Of a DNA stretch of 64,000 nt, positions 16,114 to 24,400 are shown one piece after another. Within the stretch, counting starts at the first letter, position 1. Every line of letters begins with the position of its first letter. The stretch is taken from positions 12,698,501 to 12,762,500 of the forward strand of contig NC_010162.1 of assembly GCF_000067165.1 (NCBI RefSeq). The letters are read 5' to 3'. The stretch is from Sorangium cellulosum So ce56. GTDB taxonomy: Bacteria > Myxococcota_A > Polyangia > Polyangiales > Polyangiaceae. The notes under the pieces were generated by a model. It searched no databases, was not told where the DNA came from, and saw nothing but the letters and a program-made list of their open reading frames with translations. Position numbers and translations under genes: made by a program.

Positions 16114-17673
16114 ATGACACCTTGCGCATGGACTCGTCGCGGTGCGGATCCTCGATGTACCCGGCCGCGGCGCCGCGGGGGCAGCACGGCGCTGGACGGC
16201 GCTGTGCTCGCCCTTGTCCTCCCGGCAGCGGTGGCGCTCTGGTGTCCGCTGGCCGGCGCGCAACCCGCCCAGCGGCTGCCAGCGCAGCCTCCAACCGCCG
16301 ACGCGCTTCCGGTTCCCCCGCCCGTCGCGCCGACCATCCCGGTCGCGCCGCCGCCGGGCGCGGCTCCCCCCGGCGGCGCGCCGGCCACGCCACCTTCCGG
16401 AGCTGCGCCGCCCAGCGGCGCGCCGGCCACGCCACCTGCCGGGGCCACGTCCGGCACCCCCGCGGCCACGCCGGACGCACCGCCTGCCACCATCGCGCCG
16501 TCCGCTGTCGCCGCACCCGGAGCACCCGCCGCCGGCACGTCGCCGGCAGGCGCCGCGCCGTCCAGCGGCGCGCCGCCCGCTGCGGCCGCGGGCGTGCCGC
16601 CGCCCGCCGCGCCGGCCGCTGGCGGACCGCCGTTCCAGCTCGCGATCGGCCGCCTCGTGCTCTCTCCCCTCGTGCTCGTGCAGGCGCAGGCTGTCCCCTA
16701 CGTGGGCGAGGACGCCTTCCTCCAGGCGGGCGACGTCGCCGAGGGCCAGGGGTTCCGCCTGCGGCGCGCGCGCGTCGGCTTCGCGGGGAGGCTCGCCGGG
16801 TACGTGCCGTTCGCGGTCTCGGGCGAGCTCGCCGGGGGCGCGGACGGCTCGGCGCGGCTCTCCGAGGCGTGGATCGGCTACGCCCACTTCCCGTTCGCGA
16901 ACCTCTATCTCGGCGCGCACGACGTGCCGTTCAGCCGCTCCGCGATGACCGGCGCCGGCGAGGGCGCGCTCATCGAGCGGCCCCTCGCCGTGCGCGCCAT
17001 GGCGCCCTCCCGCCAGGTCGGCCTCCACGTCGAGGGGCACTTCCGGGGCAGGGCGTTCAGCTACTTCGCCGGCATGTTCAACGGCTTCCAGCGCTCGGAT
17101 CAGTTCTTCGCCGGCTATGTCGAGAACGCCGCGAGCTTCGGCAACCGCTTCGACCACATCGCCTACGTCGCGCGGCTCGCCACCGAGCCGCTCGGCCCCC
17201 TCCCGCGCTCGGTGCAGGACCTCGCCGTCTCGCGCCTCCGCGTCGGCGCAGGCGCGAGCTACTTCTTCAGCGACGGCGGGACGCGCGACATCCACGGCAT
17301 CGGCGCCGACGTCCTGGTCCAGGCCGCGGGCGCGCACGCGCTGGCCGAGCTCCTCTGGAACCAGAGCGACCCCGAGAGCACCCCGACGCAGCCGCTCGGC
17401 CAGCTCGCCCCGGTCACGTCGATAGGGATGGTCGGCGAGGTGGGTTATTTCGTGAGGCGCATCAAGCTCGGCGTGAGCGCGCGGTTCGAGTGGCTCGATC
17501 CCAACCTCGACCTCTCGGACGAGACGGACAGCTGGGCCCTCACCGCCGGCGCGAGCTACCACTTCATCGACAACACGCTCAAGGCGCAGGCCGACTTCAC
17601 CCACCGGCAGGAGCGCCACGGCGTCGCGCTCGACAACGACGCCGTGGCGCTGCAGCTGCAGCTCAACCTCTAG
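16114..17673 (+). CDS. Outer-membrane porin, phosphate-selective OprO/OprP type
   Basis: The protein has 519 residues from the ATG at 16114. The signal segment (AVLALVLPAAVALWCPLAGAQ) begins only near residue 29, so the true start may be later or non-ATG. About 120 residues of Pro/Ala/Gly low complexity follow, including near-repeats of GGAPATPP. A beta-barrel of about 340 residues comes next, starting at PFQLAIGRLVLSPLVLVQAQ. Typical OprO/OprP features are RLRRARVGFAGRLAGYVPF, the ELAGG/DAWIGY-like strands and a C-terminal strand ending in a hydrophobic residue (LQLQLNL). Phosphate or polyphosphate passage is the family role; selectivity cannot be judged. A strong hairpin follows 30 bases after the stop. 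Confidence 0.75.
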   Translation: MTPCAWTRRGADPRCTRPRRRGGSTALDGAVLALVLPAAVALWCPLAGAQPAQRLPAQPPTADALPVPPPVAPTIPVAPPPGAAPPGGAPATPPSGAAPPSGAPATPPAGATSGTPAATPDAPPATIAPSAVAAPGAPAAGTSPAGAAPSSGAPPAAAAGVPPPAAPAAGGPPFQLAIGRLVLSPLVLVQAQAVPYVGEDAFLQAGDVAEGQGFRLRRARVGFAGRLAGYVPFAVSGELAGGADGSARLSEAWIGYAHFPFANLYLGAHDVPFSRSAMTGAGEGALIERPLAVRAMAPSRQVGLHVEGHFRGRAFSYFAGMFNGFQRSDQFFAGYVENAASFGNRFDHIAYVARLATEPLGPLPRSVQDLAVSRLRVGAGASYFFSDGGTRDIHGIGADVLVQAAGAHALAELLWNQSDPESTPTQPLGQLAPVTSIGMVGEVGYFVRRIKLGVSARFEWLDPNLDLSDETDSWALTAGASYHFIDNTLKAQADFTHRQERHGVALDNDAVALQLQLNL

Positions 17674-17702
17674 GCACCGAACAGCTTGGAAACCAGAGAA
17701 AT

Positions 17703-17774
17703 GAACCGCCAAGGCGCCATAGGACGCCAAGAAAAACACAAAAATCTTGGCGTCTCATGGCGCCTTGGCGGTTC
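17703..17774. repeat. Long intergenic inverted repeat (29-bp arms)
   Basis: The arms 17703-17731 and 17746-17774 pair over 29 bases with two mismatches, around a 14-base A-rich loop (17732-17745). The arms are built from repeats of CGCCAAG/GGCGCC. The element lies between the porin gene and the PHP lipoprotein gene, both on the plus strand. It could act as a terminator or be a REP/MITE-like mobile unit. It lacks the U-run of a classical intrinsic terminator. Confidence 0.85.
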
Positions 17775-17829
17775 GACTTCTCGCTGCTTGCATGCGGCTT
17801 CGACCCGCTTGTCGTTCTAGCGGCCCGCC

Positions 17830-20800
17830 ATGCGAAAACGCCGCTCCGCCCTCGCGTCGTTCGCCCTCGCCGGCCTGGTCGGCTGCGACGAGCCGAACCT
17901 CCTGCGCGCCAAGCCGATCGAGAACCGGTTCGAGCTGGTCGGCGGCCCGGTGGCGATGGCCGATGTCGGCGATTTCCTTTTGGAAAACGACGAGATCCGG
18001 GTCGCGATCCTCGGCCCGCGCCACTCGCCGGGGCCGGGCGTCTACGGCGGCTCGCTTGTCGACGCCGACCTGCGCCGCCCCGATCCGCGCTTCGCGAGCG
18101 CGTCGGGCCGCGACCGCTTCGCCGAGTCGTTCCCGGTCGCCAACCTGCTCGTGCCCGACCCCGGCGCCACCGAGGTCTTCGTTGTCGACGACGGCTCCGA
18201 CGGGCAGGAGGCGATCGTCCGGGTCGAGGGCGACGGCGGCTTCCTCTTCCACGCGCTCGGCGTGCTGAAGACCCAGGAGGACCTGCTCGGCCTCCTGTTC
18301 GACGGCCTCAAGCCGGCGATGCGCTTCCGCACCGACTACGTCCTGCGCCCGGGCGAGCGGTTCGTCACGATCCGCACGACGCTCCTCCTGCCGGACGAGG
18401 TGCTCGGGTGCCCGAGCGTCGCCTCGTGCGCGCTCGAGTGCGAGGACGGCCTCGCGGCGGGCGACGACGGCTGCCCCGCGTGCGCCTGCGGGGAGCCGCT
18501 CTCGCTCGACAACTACGCGGGACCCTCGGACATCTTCAGGGGCATCCTTGGCGACGAGCGGAACGGAGATCCCGAGCGCAAGGGCGGGATCGTCGCCGGC
18601 GATTTCGTCTTCTTCGGCAACCAGAACGACATCTTCGGCCCCGGCATGGGCTTCGACGAGGAGAAGGCGGTGTTCGACGCCCTCTTCGCCGGCCGGGACA
18701 CGTTCCAGCAGCCGCTCAGCTTCGACTTCGTCGCCGCGGCGGGCGGCGACGTCAGCTACGGCTACTTCACGAAGGCGCCGGAGGGCCGCCCGCCCTCCAC
18801 GGTCAACGTCCCCGTCTTCACGAGCGCGGCGACGGCCTTCCTGAGCGCCGGGCGGAGCTGCCTCGCGGCGGACTCCGACGACGAGGCGTGCGACCGGAAG
18901 CGGTCGTTCACCTACGAGCGCTACTTCGCCGTGGGCGAGGGCGACGTCGCGAGCGTCGCCGAGGTGGTGTACGGCGCCCGGGGCACGCCGACCGGCGCGC
19001 TCGAGGGCGCCGTGCGGTGGCGGTCGACGGGCGCGCCCGTGCCGAACGCGCGCGTCCATGTCTTCCGCGACCCCGACCCGGGCGCCGCCTTCGCGAGCGT
19101 CGACGCGCTGGTCGAGGCGAACCTCGCGCGCTCGGGGGACGTGGGGCTGCTCAGCTCCATCGACGCCGACCTCGGGCTCGATCCGGTGGAGGACGGCGAT
19201 TTCCACGCGCGGCTCGCGCCCGGCGGCTACCTGCTCGTCGCCGAGAACCCCGAGGGCACCGCCGTGTCGGCGCCGATCCGCGTGGCGCTCGGCGCCGGGG
19301 CCACGGTCTCGGTGGCGGCGGAGCTGCCGAGCCCCGCGCGGCTCGCGTACCGGGTGGTCGACGAGGGGGGCCGGCTCGCGCCCGCCAAGCTGACGTTCGT
19401 CGCGCTCGACGCCGCGGGGCGGCCGCTCGAGGGCGATGGCACGAGGCGGGTCTACCTCGGCCACGGCCGCCTCGGCAGCGGCGTCCGGCAGATCGAGCGA
19501 TCGGCGACGGGCGAGGGCGCGGTCGAGATCGAGCCCGGGCGCTACCGCGTCCTCGCCACGCGCGGGCCCGAGTTCGGCCGGTTCGAGATCCCCGACCTCG
19601 AGGTGCGCGCCGGGGAGGTCCGGCGGATCGAGGCGGTCGTGCCGCGCGAGGTCGACTCGACGGGCTGGATGTCGATCGACATGCACCTGCACCAGCGCCC
19701 GAGCTTCGACAGCGGCCTGCCGCTCGAGGAGCGGGTGACCTCGGCGGTCGTCGAGGGGCTCGACGTCGCGGTGACCACCGACCACGACGTGCACACGGAT
19801 CTCGCGCCCGCGGTGAGGCAGCTGGGGCTCGAGCCGCACCTGAAGACGGCGGTCGGCGCCGAGGTCTCGACGCTCGAGCTCGGGCACTTCATCGGCTTCC
19901 CCCTCCGCTACGACGAGCTCGACGTGCCGGATCACGGCGTCTTCGACTGGGTGTGCCGCGCGGGCGGGGACGTGATCGACGGGGTGCGCGGCACGGCGGC
20001 GGAGGGCGAGGACGCGCTCGTGATCGTCGCTCACCCGCGCGACGGGTTCATCGGGTACATCGACCAGCTCGGCGTCGACCCCTTCACGCTGCGCCGGTCG
20101 ATCCCGACGCTCGAGGCGAGCAACCCGCTGTTCCAGGCGGGCAGCTGCGATTTCGACGCGATGGAGGTCTTCAACGGGAAGCGGCTCGATCTGCTCCGGA
20201 CCCCCACCGTGCAGGAGGTCGTCGATTTCAACCGGTGCCTGTCCCGGATCGACGCTGCGACGGACGAGGCGTCGCTCCGCGCGGCGTGCGCCGAGCTTCC
20301 TTTCGGCCTGCCGGCGTGCAAGCCTGGCGAGCGGTACGCTGCGTGCCAGCAGCGCGCCCGCTCGGCGCTCGCCTGGAGCGTGACCAAGCGGATCCTGACG
20401 AGGACGCCCGAGGAGCAGGACGCCGTCTGGGACTTCGACACGACCGCGGCCGACGGGGAGGCGCTCTGCCTGGGAGGCGACGGCGGCGCGGTCCCGCCGG
20501 AGGACGCGGATCGGCCGTGCACCTTCCACGCGGGCCAGGTCGACGACCTGTTCCGCTACCTCGACCACGGCTTCTCGCCGACGCAGGTGGGGAGCAGCGA
20601 CAGCCACGGCGCCTCGCTGGAGCCCGGCTTCCCGCGCACCTATTTCCGCTCGCGGACCGACCAGCCGGCGGCGCTCGATCTCGAGGAGGCGACCGGGGCG
20701 CTCCGCGCGGGCAGCGCGTTCGCCACGTACGGGCCATTCGTCCGCGCGAGCGTGGGCGGCGCGACGTTCGGCGGCGTGGCGCGCGTCGAGGGCGACACGG

Positions 20801-21357
20801 TGCCGCTCGACCTGCGGATCGAGACGGCGAGCTGGTTCGGCGTGGATCGCGTCGAGGTCTACGTGAGCGGCCGCCTGGTCCGGGTGCTCGAGCCGCCTTC
20901 GGGGCCGTCGGCGATCGTGGACGTCGACGAGCGGCTCGAGCTGCCGGCGCCGCCGTCGGACGGCTGGGTCGTGGTGGTGGCGATGGGCCTGCGCGACGAG
21001 AACCTCCTCACGCCGGTCGCGCTGCCGGTGTCGTTCGGCGAGCTCCAGCTGCCCCGGGTCGCGAGCCTCGCGTTCACGCAGGTCGAGGCGCTCTCCCGGT
21101 TCTTCACGGCGTCGCCCCCGGTCCCCGACTGGTACCCGGTGGCGCCCTACGCGGTCACGAACCCCATCTTCCTGGATCGCGACGGCAACGGCGCCTACGA
21201 CGCCCCGCGCGGCCCGCCCCCGTTCTGCGCGAGGCCGTGCGACCCGGCCGTGCTCGATCCGTCGCAGTGCCCGGAAGGGCAGCAGTGCCTGGTGAACGAG
21301 CGCGTCTGCGGGATCTTCGTGCTCGGCCGCTGCGAGGACAGGCAGGCGTCGCCGTAG
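17830..21357 (+). CDS. Large lipoprotein with a PHP metallo-phosphoesterase domain
   Basis: The protein has 1175 residues. A short lipoprotein signal ends at LVGC (Cys 19), so it is likely surface or periplasmic. Residues about 20-600 are beta-rich, with carboxypeptidase-regulatory-like modules (TGALEGAVRWRSTGAPVPNARVHVF). The PHP domain begins near residue 615 and shows the family metal ligands in order: DMHLHQRP, TTDHDVHTDL, GAEVST, VAHPRDG and SDSHG. PHP enzymes hydrolyse phosphoesters with two or three bound metals; the substrate is unknown. The C-terminus has paired cysteines in a short Cys-rich motif (CARPCDP, CPEGQQC, CGIFVLGRC). A CxxC-rich insertion lies near residues 210-220. The ATG at 17830 is preceded by CTAG at 17817-17820, a possible -10 element. 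Confidence 0.8.
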   Translation: MRKRRSALASFALAGLVGCDEPNLLRAKPIENRFELVGGPVAMADVGDFLLENDEIRVAILGPRHSPGPGVYGGSLVDADLRRPDPRFASASGRDRFAESFPVANLLVPDPGATEVFVVDDGSDGQEAIVRVEGDGGFLFHALGVLKTQEDLLGLLFDGLKPAMRFRTDYVLRPGERFVTIRTTLLLPDEVLGCPSVASCALECEDGLAAGDDGCPACACGEPLSLDNYAGPSDIFRGILGDERNGDPERKGGIVAGDFVFFGNQNDIFGPGMGFDEEKAVFDALFAGRDTFQQPLSFDFVAAAGGDVSYGYFTKAPEGRPPSTVNVPVFTSAATAFLSAGRSCLAADSDDEACDRKRSFTYERYFAVGEGDVASVAEVVYGARGTPTGALEGAVRWRSTGAPVPNARVHVFRDPDPGAAFASVDALVEANLARSGDVGLLSSIDADLGLDPVEDGDFHARLAPGGYLLVAENPEGTAVSAPIRVALGAGATVSVAAELPSPARLAYRVVDEGGRLAPAKLTFVALDAAGRPLEGDGTRRVYLGHGRLGSGVRQIERSATGEGAVEIEPGRYRVLATRGPEFGRFEIPDLEVRAGEVRRIEAVVPREVDSTGWMSIDMHLHQRPSFDSGLPLEERVTSAVVEGLDVAVTTDHDVHTDLAPAVRQLGLEPHLKTAVGAEVSTLELGHFIGFPLRYDELDVPDHGVFDWVCRAGGDVIDGVRGTAAEGEDALVIVAHPRDGFIGYIDQLGVDPFTLRRSIPTLEASNPLFQAGSCDFDAMEVFNGKRLDLLRTPTVQEVVDFNRCLSRIDAATDEASLRAACAELPFGLPACKPGERYAACQQRARSALAWSVTKRILTRTPEEQDAVWDFDTTAADGEALCLGGDGGAVPPEDADRPCTFHAGQVDDLFRYLDHGFSPTQVGSSDSHGASLEPGFPRTYFRSRTDQPAALDLEEATGALRAGSAFATYGPFVRASVGGATFGGVARVEGDTVPLDLRIETASWFGVDRVEVYVSGRLVRVLEPPSGPSAIVDVDERLELPAPPSDGWVVVVAMGLRDENLLTPVALPVSFGELQLPRVASLAFTQVEALSRFFTASPPVPDWYPVAPYAVTNPIFLDRDGNGAYDAPRGPPPFCARPCDPAVLDPSQCPEGQQCLVNERVCGIFVLGRCEDRQASP

Positions 21358-21436
21358 CGCCCAAACGATGGCCGCGCGCGCGCCGCCGCGCAGCCCTCAC
21401 CGACGGGCGGGGGCGACGGCGGAGCGCGCCGCGCGC

Positions 21437-24400
21437 TCAGCGGGGCCGCGCGGCGGGGGACGGCGTGATCGCGTGGGCGATGGCGCTCTGGAGCGTCGAG
21501 CGCGTGATGAGGCCTCGGAGGTCGATCCCGCCCTGCGTGAGCGCGCGGGCGACCTCCGGCTGCATCCCGGTCAAGACCGCCTGCGCGCCGAGCAGCCGCA
21601 GCGCCGAGGCGGTGCGGATCAGCGAGTCGGCGACCCCGGCGTCGACGTGCTTCAGGCCGGTGATGTCGATGATCACGATGGACGGGTTGTGGCGCTCCAC
21701 CCCGGCGAGGGTCGCCTCCAGCACCTGCGCGGCGCGCGCCGCGTCCATCGTCCCGATGAGCGGCATGACCAGGACGCGATCGGTGATCGGGATGATGGGC
21801 GTCGCCATCTCCGAGAGGCGCAGCCGCTGCACCCCGATGATCTCCTCCTGGAGCGCTGCCCGCGCCTGCTCGGCGCGCTCGCGCTCGCGGAGCTCCTCGA
21901 GCAACAGCTCGTTGGCCCGGTTCAGCTCGTCTGCCTTCTGCGACAGGCGCTCGTTGAGCGAGAACAGCTCCTCGGTGCGCCGCTGCACCTCGCTCTCGAG
22001 CCGATCGTTCATGTCGCGGTGCCTGTCGGACACCTCCTGCAGCCGGCCGTAGAGCTGCGCGTTCTCGAGCGCCGCCGCGACCTGCGCGCCCAGAAGGCGG
22101 AGCAGCTCGGTCTGCTCCGGGGTGAAGGCGCCGCTCGCGAGCGCGTTCTCCACGTACAGCACGCCCGTGAGCCGGTTCTGGTGGACGAGCGGGAGGCCCA
22201 TCACCGACCTTGGCCGGTGCGCGGCGAGGTAGGGATCCGCCGCGAAGCGAGGGCTCGCCGCGGCGTCGTCCAGGATGAGCAGCTCTCGCGTCCGCGCCAC
22301 GTAGTGGACCACGCTGACCGGCAGGGCCGAGGACTCCTCCAGCGGACGCCGGAGCTCCACCTCGACCGACTCCGGATCGATGGTGACGGACGCCTCGATG
22401 AACAGCCGCTCTTCGCGCGCGAGCACCAGGAAGCCGCGCTGTCCGCCGGCGCTCGCGAGGACGGCGCGCATCACGCGGTCGAGCGCCTTCCCGAGCACGA
22501 GCTCGCTGGAGATCGCCTGCGTCGTCTGCAGCACCGCCGCGACGTCGGCGAGCTTGTGGAGGAGCGGGTGGCTCACCGACAGGGAGCTCGTCCTCGCGGC
22601 GGCCTTCTCGTGCTCCGCCGCGGGCCCCCGAGCGATGGGGAGCGGGTCGAGCCCGTGCTGCCGGACGAGCTCCGTCGCCTTCCGCTCTGCCCCCCACTGC
22701 CGGTAGGCGTGCATCGCCGCGTCCAGGTAGAGCGTGGCGATGCGCCGCCGGCCCTTGCGGGCGTAGTACAGGCCGGCCAGCTCCGACGCGAGCGCCTCGT
22801 ACTGCACGAACTCGCTCTGGCGGGCGGCGTCGATGGCGTCGTCGTAGAGCCCCATCGCCTCGACGTCGCGGCCGGAGGCGCGCGCCGCCTCGGCCAGGAC
22901 CAGGACGAGTTTCACGCGGAAGTTGTCGGGGCAATGGCGGGCCCAGAGCTCGAGCTTCTCGAGCGACGCGGAGAGCGCCCCGGCGTGCCGCTCGCGCTCG
23001 CGCGCGTCGCGCTCGCCGAGCGCGACCAGCGTGAGCGCGAGATAGAAGTGGTAGGTCGCCTCGATCGGCATCGCCATGACGGCCCCGAGCACCGGGCGCG
23101 CCGCCTCCGCGGCGGCGAGCGCCTCCTCGAGGCGGCCGTGGGAATAGAGGAGGATGAGCCGGATGATGTGGTAAAAGGCGATACCGCACCCGAAGCTCGC
23201 CCGGGTGAGCGCGGCCAGGCACGCTTCTTCCGAGAATTCGGCGGAGCCCTCCTCGTTCAGCGAGGCGTCGGCCGCCGTGAGCCCCTTCAGGCTGCGCAGG
23301 AACTGCTGCTCCAGCCGGATCGTCTCGAGGACGGCGTGATTGCCTGTCTTGCGCGCGAACGACGCGAAGCGCTCGGCGACGCGGTCGACCTCCGCCAGCG
23401 GATCGCCCTTCTCGTAGACCTGCCAGACGGTCTCGAAGGCCAGGTAGCTCGCGTACACCAGGTCGCCGGCCTCGATGCACGCGAGGAACGCCCGCTCCAG
23501 GATGGGGAGATCGTTCCGGATGTGCTGGACCCAGAAGTTGATGTGATCGCCGTGGAGGTGCAGCAGCGTCCCCCGCAGCGCGACGTCCCCGAGCTTCTCG
23601 TTCAGCCGGATCGACATCTCCGAGAAGCGGAATCCCGACGGGATATCGCCGAACGCCGCGACAAGCATGAACCCGTAAACGCTGTAGGCGAAGCACGACG
23701 CCTCGGTGTTGCCGTGCCGCAGCGACAGGTTCAGCATCTTCAGTGCGATGAGCGGGAACACGCCCGGCCGCCCGATGTACGCGCAGGGCGCGCAGTCGGC
23801 GAGCAGGTTGATGACCGCGCGGATCTGCTCGTCGGCGAGCAGCGGCGCGTGCAGGATGTCCTCGATGCTCCTGCCCGCCATGCTCTCCGGGATCTGCGCG
23901 ACCTCGGCGGAGACGGCGGCGCCGATCTCCTCGCTCGCCCCGGGGATCTCGACGCCGAACAGGCGCAGCGCCTCCTGTCCGACGGTGACGCCCTCGTCGT
24001 AGCGGCCGGCGACCTGATAGAGCTTCATCCGCAGGCTCTGGACCCGCGCCCGATCGAGGTCCGACGCCGCCACCTCGAGCAGCCGCTGGAACAGCGCCTC
24101 GGCCTCGGTGAAGCGGCCGCACAGGTACTCGCACTCGGCCGCCTCCAGCGTGAGCGCCCAGCGCAGCGCGTGATCCCCCGAGGCGCCGTCGTCTCCGAGC
24201 GCGCTCCGCCCGGCGCTGAAGTACTCCGCCGCGGCCCCGTACGCCGTCGAGCCCTTGGCCTTCCTCCCGGCGCGCAGGTTCAGGCGCGCGAGCAGATCGC
24301 GCTCGCCGGGATCGGCGATGAGGGCGGCGCCATAGTTAAGATGGTTTACCGTGTCGAAGAGCTGCTCTTCCTGCGGCTCGCCGCGCTGGCTGGCCAGCAT

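Noticed and set aside
15639..22052. 2137-residue plus-strand open frame
   Set aside because: It runs across several real genes in a shadow frame, has Arg/Gly/Ala-rich composition and no family features.
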